In this document: positions 6,668 through 13,963 of the stretch, piece by piece
Layout of the letters: every line of letters starts with the position of its first letter
Position numbering within the stretch: position 1 is the stretch's first letter
NCBI GenBank assembly: GCA_003132865.1
Contig: PKYZ01000713.1
Coordinates: forward strand, 1 to 13,963
Length of the DNA: 13,963 nt
Origin: Bryobacterales bacterium
GTDB lineage: Bacteria; Acidobacteriota; Terriglobia; Bryobacterales; Bryobacteraceae
Direction of reading: 5' to 3'
Program-made: the position numbers and the translations under genes
Notes under the pieces: model-generated
What the model saw: only the letters and a program-made list of their open reading frames with translations
What the model was told of the DNA's origin: nothing
Databases searched by the model: none

Positions 6668-7948
6668 ATGACGAAAATCGTAAGCGTTGTGGGCCGCGAG
6701 ATCCTCGACTCGCGCGGCAACCCTACAGTCGAGGCCGAAGTTTGGCTCGATGGTGGTGCGGTCGGTGTTGCAGCCGTTCCTTCGGGAGCATCGACGGGAG
6801 AAAAAGAAGCCGTCGAATTGCGTGACGGCGACAAACAGCGGTACGCCGGGAAGGGCGTCAGGCAGGCCGTGGGCCATATTGGAAAGGAACTGACTGCTGC
6901 CGTTGTAGGCAGAGACGCAACCAACCAGCGTGCGATCGATCAGGCCATGATCGACGCCGACGGGACGCCAAACAAGGGGAAACTGGGCGCCAATGCGATT
7001 CTCGGCGTTTCGATGGCCGCCGCGCGCGCCGCAGCGACCGCCCACTCGCTGCCCTTGTACCGATACCTTGGCGGCGCGAACGCGTGTACACTTCCGGTGC
7101 CCTGCATGAATGTACTCAACGGTGGCAAGCACGCCGACAACACCGTCGATTTCCAGGAATTTATGCTCGCGCCGCACCATGCGCCGTCGTTCGCAGAGGC
7201 CATCCGTATGGGCATGGAGACCTTCCACACACTCAAGCAGGTGCTGCGCAGCAAGGGATACAGCACTGCGGTGGGCGATGAGGGAGGCTTCGCTCCCGAT
7301 CTGAAATCGAATGATGAGGCGGTCGAACTCATTCTGGAAGCGATCACGAAGGCCGGCTACGAGCCGTCCACCGATATCTCGATTTGCGTCGACCCGGCCG
7401 CCAGTGAAATGTGGGACGACGGGAAGTACGTCCTATTCAAGTCCACAAAGAAGGCCATTACCTCCGATGCGCTGATCAAAATCTGGGAGTCCTGGGTCCA
7501 GCAATACCCTATCGTGCTCCTTGAGGATGGTATGGGAGAAAACGACTGGGATGGCTGGCGGAATTTGACGGTTGCTCTCGGGAGCAAAGTCGAACTGGTG
7601 GGAGACGACATCTTCTGCACGAATCCGCAGATTCTTCAGCAGGGAATCGACAAGGGAATCGGCAATTCAATCCTCATCAAGCTGAATCAGATCGGTACGG
7701 TTACCGAAACGCTGGACACGATGGAGCTAGCGGCGCGCAACGCTTACGGGTGCTTCGTCTCCCACAGATCGGGGGAAACGGAGGACACTTTCATTGCGGA
7801 CCTGACGGTTGCGACGGGCGCTGGTCACATCAAGACCGGCTCGGGCTGCCGAAGCGAGAGGGTAGCGAAGTTTAATCAGTTCCTCCGAATTGAGGAACGC
7901 TTGAATGGGCGTTCACGTTTTGCGGGCCGTTCCGCTTTCCGGCGTTGA
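6668..7948 (+). CDS. eno: Enolase (phosphopyruvate hydratase), fluoride-riboswitch controlled
   Basis: Cytoplasmic glycolytic enzyme converting 2-phosphoglycerate to phosphoenolpyruvate. At 426 residues it is of usual length. All key residues are visible: the mobile loop [10 protein letters not shown] (39-48, Ser42 metal ligand), His155 in NGGKHADN, Glu164 in DFQEF, catalytic Glu205 in GDEGGFAPD, metal ligands Asp242, Glu286 (LLEDG) and Asp313 (VGDDIF), catalytic Lys338 ([10 protein letters not shown]), SHRSGETED (365-373) and Lys389 in [14 protein letters not shown] 6668 follows AAGGAG with a six-base spacer, a strong ribosome binding site. Expression is governed by the fluoride riboswitch and its terminator just upstream. 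Oddities are SGCRSER where many bacterial enolases have ASR(T/S)(D/E)R, Pro243 after the metal-binding Asp (CVDPAASE), and a basic C-terminal tail ([14 protein letters not shown]). It may be an extra, fluoride-inducible enolase rather than the housekeeping copy; the window cannot show whether another exists. Confidence 0.97.
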   Translation: MTKIVSVVGREILDSRGNPTVEAEVWLDGGAVGVAAVPSGASTGEKEAVELRDGDKQRYAGKGVRQAVGHIGKELTAAVVGRDATNQRAIDQAMIDADGTPNKGKLGANAILGVSMAAARAAATAHSLPLYRYLGGANACTLPVPCMNVLNGGKHADNTVDFQEFMLAPHHAPSFAEAIRMGMETFHTLKQVLRSKGYSTAVGDEGGFAPDLKSNDEAVELILEAITKAGYEPSTDISICVDPAASEMWDDGKYVLFKSTKKAITSDALIKIWESWVQQYPIVLLEDGMGENDWDGWRNLTVALGSKVELVGDDIFCTNPQILQQGIDKGIGNSILIKLNQIGTVTETLDTMELAARNAYGCFVSHRSGETEDTFIADLTVATGAGHIKTGSGCRSERVAKFNQFLRIEERLNGRSRFAGRSAFRR

Positions 7949-8058
7949 GGATGCCAGGTGTGGAGACCGGGTGCAGTCCGTGGTCCGCCACCCAGGTGAG
8001 AAATGAACTACTGCGCCACGAGCGCCACCGATGGGCTCTTTCGCGGATACTGTTCTAT

Positions 8059-9405
8059 ATGCTAAATATGCTAAAGAGAATTCTCACGCTGTGCGCGGTT
8101 GCGGCCGTCGTACACGCGCAGCACACGCCGGTTTTGCTCGTGTCCGTCGATGGACTCCGGCCGGATTACCTGTTGCAGGCCGATCGTTACGGTCTGAAGA
8201 TCCCCCATCTTCGTCGGATGCTCGCCGAGGGCGCACATGCCACGGGTGTTCACGGCGTGCTTCCAACCGTGACTTATCCCAGCCACGCCACGCTGGTTAC
8301 CGGTGTCTCGCCCGCCCGCCACGGAATTTGCGCCAATACCACTTTCGACCCGGAGGGACGGAACTATGAGGGCTGGTATTGGTACGCAGCGGACCTCCAG
8401 GTTCCCACGCTGTGGGATGAAGCTAGGAACGCCGGGCTGACCACCGCAAACATGCAGTGGCCGGTTACCGCGGGAGCCGCCATCGACTTCAACGTTCCGC
8501 AGTATTGGCGTGCCGGCACGGCTGACGATCACAAGCTTTTGCGGCTGCTTTCCACGCCGGGGCTGCTCGAACTTCTGGAGCACGACACGGAGTCACTTAC
8601 GGACGGTGCGGATGAAAGTATTGATGGCGATCAGCGTCGCGCAAAGGCAGCCGTACGCCTCCTGGAACTGAAGCGGCCGGGTTTCATGACCGTATACCTG
8701 GCGTCGCTCGATAATGTCGAGCACGAGCACGGCCCCTTCAGCGCGGAAGCGAATGCCACATTGGAGCAAATCGATGCTTTGATCGGGAGGCTTCGCACTG
8801 CGGCTGGCGCGCTGACGGTGGTCAGTGTGGTGTCGGACCACGGATTTCTGAAAGTGGACAAGGAGGTCCATTTGCTGACAGCGTTCCGGCAACACGGGTT
8901 GCTTGACGCGGACGAGGCGGGGCACGTGAAGTCCTGGCAGGCTACCGCTTGGTTCTCAGGTGCGACCGCAGCCATTCGCATCAATCCCCAAGCGCCTTCC
9001 GGGACCCAGGAGCGTGTCGGCGGCTTGTTGGAGGAGCTTGTAAAGGACGCCAACTCCGGTCTGGCTCGCGTGCTGAGCGGCGATGAAGTCAAACGATTGG
9101 GGGGCTGTCAGGCAGCGGCATTTTTAGTTGAGCTGAAGCCCGGTTTCATGTTTGGCTCGGAGACCGGAGGGCCGCTGGTTACGAATTCCAAGCTGCGGGG
9201 GATGCACGGGTATTTGGCGGATAGAAACGAGATGAATTCCACTTTCCTGATTGCTGGTCCAGGGGTCCCTGCTGGCCAGACGCTGGGTGAGATCGATATG
9301 CGCGATATCGCGCCGACGCTGGCTGGAATCTTGGGCATTCGCCTGAGCGAAGCGGAAGGGCACGATGTGCTGGCCCGCGAGGACCATCCCGGCTCAGCGC
9401 GGTAA
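8059..9405 (+). CDS. Secreted alkaline-phosphatase superfamily phosphodiesterase (NPP type)
   Basis: Type I phosphodiesterase/nucleotide pyrophosphatase family protein, a zinc-dependent hydrolase of phosphodiester or pyrophosphate bonds; the substrate is unknown. I use ATG 8059 (448 aa; ATG 8068 is also possible) because a signal peptide starts there (MLKRILTLCAVAAVVHAQ). The frame is open back to a TTG at 7945, which would bury the signal peptide. Metal and catalytic residues, numbered from 8059: Asp31 in VSVDGLRPD, the nucleophile Thr72 in PTVTYPSHATLVTG, Asp218 and His222 in SLDNVEHEHG, Asp260-His261 in VSDHGF, and His383 in GMHGY. The C-terminal IDMRDIAPTLAGILG closes the fold. It lies 110 bases after the enolase gene on the same strand, with no clear terminator between, so riboswitch-driven readthrough is possible. 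The ribosome binding site is weak. A decayed paralogous fragment lies at 5301-5574. Confidence 0.9.
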   Translation: MLNMLKRILTLCAVAAVVHAQHTPVLLVSVDGLRPDYLLQADRYGLKIPHLRRMLAEGAHATGVHGVLPTVTYPSHATLVTGVSPARHGICANTTFDPEGRNYEGWYWYAADLQVPTLWDEARNAGLTTANMQWPVTAGAAIDFNVPQYWRAGTADDHKLLRLLSTPGLLELLEHDTESLTDGADESIDGDQRRAKAAVRLLELKRPGFMTVYLASLDNVEHEHGPFSAEANATLEQIDALIGRLRTAAGALTVVSVVSDHGFLKVDKEVHLLTAFRQHGLLDADEAGHVKSWQATAWFSGATAAIRINPQAPSGTQERVGGLLEELVKDANSGLARVLSGDEVKRLGGCQAAAFLVELKPGFMFGSETGGPLVTNSKLRGMHGYLADRNEMNSTFLIAGPGVPAGQTLGEIDMRDIAPTLAGILGIRLSEAEGHDVLAREDHPGSAR

Positions 9406-9842
9406 AACGCCTGGAACCTTGCGCTACTGGTGCTGCTTATGGCGGCGACCGAGATCTTTGCTCGCCGATTGATCTCGCCTGATACCCGGATGTTTTCAAG
9501 TCATGCGACCAATGATTCCGAGGAGGGGGGAAGCCTACTGCCGCGACATCACCGATGAAGTAATGGCGCTCGTCCGCGCGAATCAGCGCAAGGCGTGTGG
9601 CCATGCAGCGCCTCGCCCGGACGATTCTGCCGGGGTAACGCGCCGAGCTGCTCGACCGTACAGAATGTGGAATTTCTGAAGCTGGAACACGCTGGACTGC
9701 TGACCCGTGCGATACGGTGCCTGTCTATTTATGCTGTCACAGGACGTTCCCTCTCTAGAGAGAGCAAAGCAAGGGGAGGGCCGAACAATTCTTGAATCTA
9801 GACGTCCCGAACACCGGATAGCATCTGGTTAACGCGCTGAGT
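9406..9842. other. Intergenic stretch with possible remnants, no gene recognised
   Basis: Directly after the phosphodiesterase stop, the same frame reads a hydrophobic run (WNLALLVLLMAATEIFA, from about 9412) like the last membrane helix of a lost gene, without a start. A 55-codon ORF at 9512-9679 (MIPRRGEAYCRDITDEVM...) has no family I recognise and no proper ribosome binding site. A perfect palindrome CTCTCTAGAGAG lies at 9751-9762. It lies past the DnaA-domain gene's stop, but no T run follows on the minus strand, so a terminator is not supported. The stretch probably marks the border between chromosomal genes and the replication module. Confidence 0.45.
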
Positions 9843-10340
9843 TCACCTTCTCCCGGAGCCGGTATCCAACATCCGTATGGCAAGTATCTCATCAATTTTC
9901 ACTTTGAGGTGGCTGACGAAGCGGTCTGCAAGAATCAACAAGAACTCTTCTGTAATTGGTAGAGCCGACTCCGTTATGGCGATCGTTCTCACTACGCGTT
10001 CCCGCCGGCTAGGCGTGCGGACCTCAACAGCCTTGATCTCATCAACCAATATCGCCAACAAACCGTCCACGTCAGGGTTAACCTCGCGGAGTGCTTCAAT
10101 TCGCCGAATTGCGTGGCACACCGTGGTGTGGTGCCGACCGTTGTAGAACTTGCCGATCTTCGTAAGGCTCCAACCACCTACCCGCTTGGCCAGGTACATT
10201 GCCACCTGCCGATTGAATGCCGCCGGTTGTGCATTTCCCGCTACCCGCGCCCGGCCCAGTCGTTCCGTAACGATTCGGTCAATTTCCGCCAAGGCCGTTT
10301 GCCGCATAGGCACACCGTCGTCGATCTTAGGCACAAACAT
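9843..10340 (-). CDS. DnaA domain IV-only DNA-binding protein (165 aa)
   Basis: The protein contains the C-terminal DNA-binding domain of the replication initiator DnaA but no AAA+ ATPase or DnaB-interacting domain. Numbered from ATG 10340: [20 protein letters not shown] (42-61) matches the domain IV helix that leads to the helix-turn-helix, then [20 protein letters not shown] (62-81) is the DnaA signature. The usual GRDHTTV reads GRHHTTV, with His70 for the base-contacting Asp. An unknown C-terminal extension (about 105-165) follows. I choose ATG 10340 because GGGGAG lies five bases upstream; the frame is open to 10403. This start overlaps the end of repA by 14 bases, so the two are probably cotranslated. 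Inference: it binds DnaA-box-like sites at the element's origin, as an accessory or repressor of replication. It is not a functional stand-alone initiator. Confidence 0.9.
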   Translation of the reverse strand: MFVPKIDDGVPMRQTALAEIDRIVTERLGRARVAGNAQPAAFNRQVAMYLAKRVGGWSLTKIGKFYNGRHHTTVCHAIRRIEALREVNPDVDGLLAILVDEIKAVEVRTPSRRERVVRTIAITESALPITEEFLLILADRFVSHLKVKIDEILAIRMLDTGSGRR

Positions 10341-11310
10341 GGTCGCTCCCCACTGGTCGAATGGCATGCGCGCGCTTGACGATGATCGCTCGACCGTCCG
10401 CACTGATGAATGCCGGGCATTCCGGCCACATCATGCGAACCAGATCCAACCACCTTTCCAATCGCTCCCGGAACTTCCGGGGACGGGCATAAGTGGCACT
10501 CCCCAATTGATTCACCAGGCCGAAGTTGCCAAACAGCGGTACGCGTTCCTCCCCCCGCGCTGCGAAGCAGCGGTACGACAGCCACATGTAGAGGTCCAGA
10601 ACCGCTGGCGAGGACGACAAAGCCTTGGCCGCTTCCAAGTCCGCAGGTATGGGATGACTCTGGATTTCCCGGTAGAACTCTTCGCTCAACACAATCATGT
10701 TCTGGCAGTCACCGGGCAGGTTCTGCTGACCGGGATCGCGGGAGTACCAGATGCGCGCCTCGGCCATGAAGTTGAACCGGACTTGGTGAACCACGGCAGC
10801 TTTATCACGCTGCGTATCGGTGCCGAAGAAAATCGTTGCACCAAAGACTCTTTGAAAAGCGCCAAGCAGCCGCCGGTATTGGGAGCCGCCTTGCTGCATA
10901 CCAAAGGTGTCTAACATCTCCGCCGCGCTCCGGAAGGTGATTGTATGGTTGCGCTGCCGGACTGCCAGAGTAGCCAGGAAGATGGGAACCAAGCGGTCCT
11001 GCCCCCACGGCAAGCCGTAGTTGGGATGACCGGTCACCTGTAGTAGGAATTGTCCGTTACGACGTTCATGGAGCAAAACACCCGCGGCAGGTTTCTTAAC
11101 GGGCAGGCCGCAGAGGATGAAAGGACGAGAGGCGAAGCCGAGGTTCTGGTTGGCCGAGCCTCGCTTCAGACGGACGCATTCAACGGCTTCCAGCTTTCGG
11201 AGTTTCTGCTTGGTAAGCGGAGTGAACTCCGTGCGCTCAAGTATTCGGTCGGCTTTCTCAAGGCCGCCGGTGGCCGCCGGGATGTCAGGGCGTAGATAGA
11301 TTGACGACAA
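10327..11310 (-). CDS. RepA-type plasmid replication initiator (327 aa)
   Basis: This resembles the plasmid-encoded RepA family of replication initiators, which bind an origin and open it for host replication proteins. Seen: [20 protein letters not shown] (95-114), which I associate with the family, then [20 protein letters not shown] (116-135), [20 protein letters not shown] (141-160), [20 protein letters not shown] (212-231) and WLSYRCF (243-249), a winged-helix-like C-terminal half. The start is taken as TTG 11310, since a TGA lies just upstream in frame, GAGG stands seven bases before the TTG, and no ATG occurs before residue 132. Its end overlaps the DnaA-domain gene by 14 bases. Upstream lie tandem 9-base repeats and a tRNA fragment, as expected for an integrative plasmid-like element. 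No frameshift is visible, so it may still be functional. Confidence 0.87.
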   Translation of the reverse strand: MSSIYLRPDIPAATGGLEKADRILERTEFTPLTKQKLRKLEAVECVRLKRGSANQNLGFASRPFILCGLPVKKPAAGVLLHERRNGQFLLQVTGHPNYGLPWGQDRLVPIFLATLAVRQRNHTITFRSAAEMLDTFGMQQGGSQYRRLLGAFQRVFGATIFFGTDTQRDKAAVVHQVRFNFMAEARIWYSRDPGQQNLPGDCQNMIVLSEEFYREIQSHPIPADLEAAKALSSSPAVLDLYMWLSYRCFAARGEERVPLFGNFGLVNQLGSATYARPRKFRERLERWLDLVRMMWPECPAFISADGRAIIVKRAHAIRPVGSDHVCA

Positions 11311-11356
11311 TGGTTCGCCTCAACATGCTGCCGTGACAGCACGGGTTGGGCGATCC

Positions 11357-11390
11357 AGGGGAGGGTGAAAGGAAAGAGAAAAACGAAGGG
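11357..11390. other. Purine-rich tract
   Basis: 34 bases on the plus strand are purines except for T11365 and C11384. It lies between the RepA start and the tandem repeats. It could be an easily melted or unusual-structure element near an origin, or chance. Confidence 0.3.
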
Positions 11391-11396
11391 CTGTTG

Positions 11397-11427
11397 ACGA
11401 AAGATTTCGTTACTCCGTTTACTCCGT
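11397..11427. repeat. Inverted repeat abutting two tandem 9-base repeats upstream of RepA
   Basis: ACGAAAGATTTCGT (11397-11410) is a perfect inverted repeat with six-base arms and a two-base centre. Immediately next to it TTACTCCGT occurs twice in tandem (11410-11418 and 11419-11427). The cluster is about 90-115 bases upstream of the RepA start and about 105 bases from the tRNA fragment. It could be RepA iterons or an operator, or arm-type binding sites for the integrase near the attachment core. Two copies are too few to decide. Confidence 0.5.
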
Positions 11428-11529
11428 TAAGCGGGGTTTTCAGGCAAGTTGTTGAATCTCGGTGGTTGCATATGGTCAGAATGCACCGTAATGGCCGCAG
11501 ATGTTCTCTATATTCAAACGAATGCCATA

Positions 11530-11574
<45 letters not shown>

Positions 11575-11634
11575 TCTTTTCAATGAGATAGCGGATTTCA
11601 TTTTTCCCGTTGTACCTCGATTACCTCGAAAACC

Positions 11635-12836
11635 TCATTTGCCCTTCGGTGCGGCGGCAACCGCGCCGGGGGCCCCCTCGCTGTTCCTTAGCTCAGTTTC
11701 GAGCGTTGTCACCGCCTCCAGGCGGCTTTGATTGTTTGTCGTTATATAGGTGCCCATCGCCACTCCGAGCGTATGCCCGCGTTGGTCGGCGGCTACCTTT
11801 TGGATCGACTTTGAGATCCTGGCTCAAGCTGGCCTGCGTTCTCCTCAGTACCTGAAAATTCACCCAACGCAGGCCCACTGGGGCCAGTTTTGCCTTGATG
11901 TTCCGCCGCAAGAAATTGTCGCGGGACAGAAAGGTGCCCCGTTCGGACGGAAATACCAACGCGTCGTCACTGACGTCCACGCAAAGCGTTCGCCATGTGT
12001 CGATGTCGGCCGCAAGCTCCGGTGGAATCGCCGCTTCTCTTCGGATCCGATCGGTTTTCGGATCGCCGCGGCTGCCGCGGTATACCCGTTCAACAATCTC
12101 AGCAATGGAACACTTGATCCGTGCCCACCGGAGCGCAAAAATCTCGCCTGGGCGCATGGCCACCAGGCCTGCCAGTCGATATATGAGCCGTTCCCGGACA
12201 TCCAGCACCGAGAGCCCCAAGTTGTACTGCTCTTTCGTCATGTTACGCTTCTGGTGCCTCTTCGCTTCTTTCGGCGTCACCAACGAGCCCGCCGGGTTGC
12301 CCTTTACTAGCGCATCCTCGGCGGCCATCTTGAAGATGGCATTCAAATCCCATCTCAGGTGGTCCACCACGCTCTTGGAAAGCCCCGACGTTTGCTCGCT
12401 CCTTCAAAAACTGCTGCAGCTTGTCTCGTGTGAGATCGCGCAACTCGAACCTCTCGAACGCGGGAAATAGATAGTTCTTGTACCGCTCCAGTGTGGTCTT
12501 TTCGGTTGAGTCCTCCTTCCAGTTCTCCCGGCGCTGGGGAATGAATGCTCTCTGCACGTATTCCCTGAAGTTGCTGGGCAGGGTCTGCCGGAAGCCTACG
12601 CCCTCGTTGACCGGGTTCAAATACTTCCTCTGCAATTCCGCCCAGGCTTCTCCCTCTCCCATCTGCGCAACGGGGCCGAGAACCCGTGTTCGGCTCTGCC
12701 CGTTCTCGTAGTATTTTCCGATCCATACTCTTCTGCTGCCGTGCTTCACCTCTCGCACGCAGCCATGCTGAAATCGCTTTCGACGCACGGTTTCCTTTCC
12801 GGCGTCTCCGGCGTTTTTTCCTGGTCCGTCGAGCAT
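11635..12836 (-). pseudogene. Tyrosine recombinase (phage-type integrase) with two single-base frameshifts
   Basis: This is a site-specific recombinase that would insert and excise the element at the adjacent tRNA-derived site. The reading frame from ATG 12836 (GTG 12788 is an alternative start) holds the arm-binding N-terminus (RVWIGKYYENGQSRTR) and SAM-like core-binding domain (TTLERYKNYLFPAFE, LTRDKLQQFLKERAN). At 12383-12386 a G run is one base too long. Removing it continues as GLSKSVVDHLRWDLNAIFKM into the catalytic domain: Arg box AMRPGEIFALRW, KTDRIRREAAIP, and LRRTQASL with the preceding His replaced (NFQVLRRT). At 11798-11801 an A run is one base too long. Removing it restores DPKVAADQRGHTLGV and the catalytic Tyr in GTYITT, ending at TGA 11637-11635. 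Unless these are sequence errors, no functional integrase is made. It overlaps the excisionase-like gene upstream. Confidence 0.87.
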
Positions 12837-13090
12837 GTTAACACCTCTCGTGTTTGCCGATCAGCGGCGATTCTACGCCCGGGGCTGCCAGCCTCGGCTT
12901 CGAGCAGCCATTGCTCTAGTGCGGCTCGCCGGAACAGCAGACGGCGCCCCACACGGATGTATGGAAGGGCCGGTACACCTCGCACCTTGCCCTTCAGAAT
13001 ATTCAGTAGATGCGACCGCGACATCCTCAAGAACTTGGCTGCTTCAGGCAAAGTGAGGATTTCCGCTGCGCTGTCTATGGCGTCTCTCAT
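12746..13090 (-). CDS. Excisionase-type helix-turn-helix DNA-binding protein (114 aa)
   Basis: Small DNA-binding protein of the MerR-like/excisionase (HTH_17) family. It would direct excision of the element or regulate its integrase. Seen: LTLPEAAKFLRMSRSHLLNI (12-31), a winged-helix helix-turn-helix, then PYIRVGRRLLFRRAALEQWL (43-62), the typical wing plus a final helix that places the protein on DNA. The remaining 50 residues are polar and overlap the integrase start by 91 bases in another frame, so they may be only loosely constrained. ATG 13090 is preceded by GAAAG, a weak ribosome binding site. The gene order excisionase then integrase then attachment core on one strand is that of integrative elements. 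Upstream is a GCTAG/CTAGC inverted pair (13119-13123, 13134-13138), a possible binding site. Confidence 0.85.
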   Translation of the reverse strand: MRDAIDSAAEILTLPEAAKFLRMSRSHLLNILKGKVRGVPALPYIRVGRRLLFRRAALEQWLLEAEAGSPGRRIAADRQTREVLTCSTDQEKTPETPERKPCVESDFSMAACER

Positions 13091-13838
13091 TCTTTCGATC
13101 CCATCTCACGCAGTTGTTGCTAGTTGCTTAGCGCTAGCCCAGAAGCCGCCATTCCAGTTGGCACCAGCCCGTATTCCTGCGGCACTGTACGTTCCACATC
13201 ATTGGCCTTCGCGGGATAATCACCGAGCGGGCAATCCTACAATAGCCCGCAGATTCCCACATCCCAATGGCGCCGAAGCAGGTTTCCAGTGTCGCCTGAT
13301 GCCGGCGTTCACGACCGGTCTCGTCGGAAGCACTGTGGCGTCTTCGAGTCACAGGCATCCGCCTTTGCTTAGGGCTGGTCATGATTCACGTGTTCGACGA
13401 ACGAATACTGGTGTCTTGGACGATGGTCAGGAGCCGCTGTCGCCGGCTGTGCCATCCGAGCTAACTCAGCTCGATTCCGCACGGCCGCAACACCGACCCT
13501 GCGGTCAAGACTGAAGTGTTGTCGCACGCGATTTATCCAGCCGGAAACTCTGCACCAGTACCTGTTATTCGTTCTGCCAGCCACATTCGGACACGACGTT
13601 CGGCCGGCAGATCGGCCAACGAGCAGCCATGCGCCCGGCACATGCCTTTGGTAACCGCCATTTTCAGCTTCACTCCTTCGGCCTCCGGGGCAAAGGCGCC
13701 TAGTCCCTGTCGTTTATAGTCTCCGTGCAGTAATCCGGCAGGCGCCCCCGCGGCCGCATCTGCGACAGTCTTCGCCCTGCCTTGCCGAGCAGCGCCCCGC
13801 GGCGCTGTCCCACTGCCTCGGCTGCCCCTACGCGCTGA
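13091..13838. other. Long stretch without a recognisable gene
   Basis: About 750 bases between the excisionase-like gene and the decarboxylase-family fragment. Several ORFs cross it on both strands, the longest on the minus strand at 13533-13937, but their products are arginine-rich, low-complexity translations typical of high-GC non-coding DNA, and none shows a motif I know. The last 30 bases before 13838 (CCCTACGCGCTG just before the fragment) look like the preceding codons of the decarboxylase-family gene. The stretch is probably degenerate DNA at the edge of the mobile element. Confidence 0.45.
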
Positions 13839-13963
13839 CATGTCTGCGGCAATACCAACGCGATCCTCGCGGACTTGGCCACCATCGGAGCCGACGCCCT
13901 GGAGCTCGACTACAAGACCGACGTCCGCCTGGCCCATGACCTCATGAAGGACTCCACCGTCTT
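13839..13963 (+). pseudogene. Uroporphyrinogen decarboxylase-family fragment, running off the right edge
   Basis: The frame beginning at 13839 reads HVCGNTNAILADL, TIGADALELDYKTDVRLAHD and LMKDSTV, and is open to the window edge. It matches the part of the uroporphyrinogen decarboxylase/corrinoid methyltransferase (MtaA-like) superfamily that includes the conserved H-x-C-G-N-T strand and the D-x-K segment before the G-N-I-D-P motif expected next. Just upstream is an in-frame TGA (13836-13838); removing the A at 13838 joins it to PYAL, the usual residues before LHVCGN. Upstream of about 13810 no N-terminal half is recognisable. It is therefore probably a frameshifted, 5'-truncated remnant. A real gene with sequencing errors, continuing to the right, is the alternative. 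Family members act in haem synthesis or methyl transfer to corrinoids. Confidence 0.65.

Noticed and set aside
7945..8058. TTG 7945 as start of the phosphodiesterase
   Set aside because: It would put 38 polar residues before a normal signal peptide and overlap the enolase stop; ATG 8059 fits an exported protein better.
11798..12386. Programmed ribosomal frameshifting in the integrase
   Set aside because: The two shifts lie at plain short runs without a slippery heptamer, and tyrosine recombinases are not known to need two shifts. Mutation or sequencing error is simpler.
13533..13937. 134-codon minus-strand ORF as a gene
   Set aside because: It runs antisense to the decarboxylase-family fragment, is rich in Gly/Arg/Ala, and has no motif I recognise.

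Overview
The window reads as chromosomal DNA of a GC-rich soil-type bacterium. An acidobacterium of the Solibacter/Bryobacter kind is the best guess. It rests on the mix of families (a HyfC-like hydrogenase or complex I membrane subunit, a lineage-typical secreted protein of unknown function, several alkaline-phosphatase-superfamily copies) and was not tested against a database.

Left part (1-5000, minus strand). The window opens inside a HyfC/NuoH-like membrane subunit gene that runs off the left edge. Right of it lies a compact minus-strand operon read leftward: two or three small unknown ORFs (about 4970 to 3999), then two MutS-like ATPase genes (3992-2448 and 2451-868) joined by an ATGA overlap. 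Both ATPases keep the Walker A motif but carry Asn-Glu where MutS has Asp-Glu in Walker B.

Middle (5300-9405). A decayed 3' fragment of an alkaline-phosphatase/NPP-type gene is followed by a minus-strand secreted protein of unknown function. Divergent from it is the clearest regulatory unit here: a sigma70-like promoter, a fluoride riboswitch whose 3' end overlaps a terminator, and an enolase gene with its catalytic residues intact. Fluoride inhibits enolase, so the unit should raise enolase expression when fluoride enters the cell. An intact NPP-type phosphodiesterase follows on the same strand and is a paralogue of the decayed fragment.

Right part (9800-13963). This is a mobile-element remnant or a junction of such elements. 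A RepA-type plasmid initiator overlaps a short protein containing only the DnaA DNA-binding domain. Then come a short repeat cluster, a 45-nt 3' piece of a tRNA-Gly(CCC) gene (probable attachment-site core), a tyrosine recombinase gene with two single-base frameshifts, and an excisionase-like helix-turn-helix gene. At the right edge a uroporphyrinogen-decarboxylase-family fragment runs out of the window.

Single-base insertions relative to the expected frame recur in the degenerate parts (about 4787, 5484, 5685, 11800, 12385, 13838), while the long genes between them are undamaged. This could be true decay of accessory DNA or systematic sequencing error.
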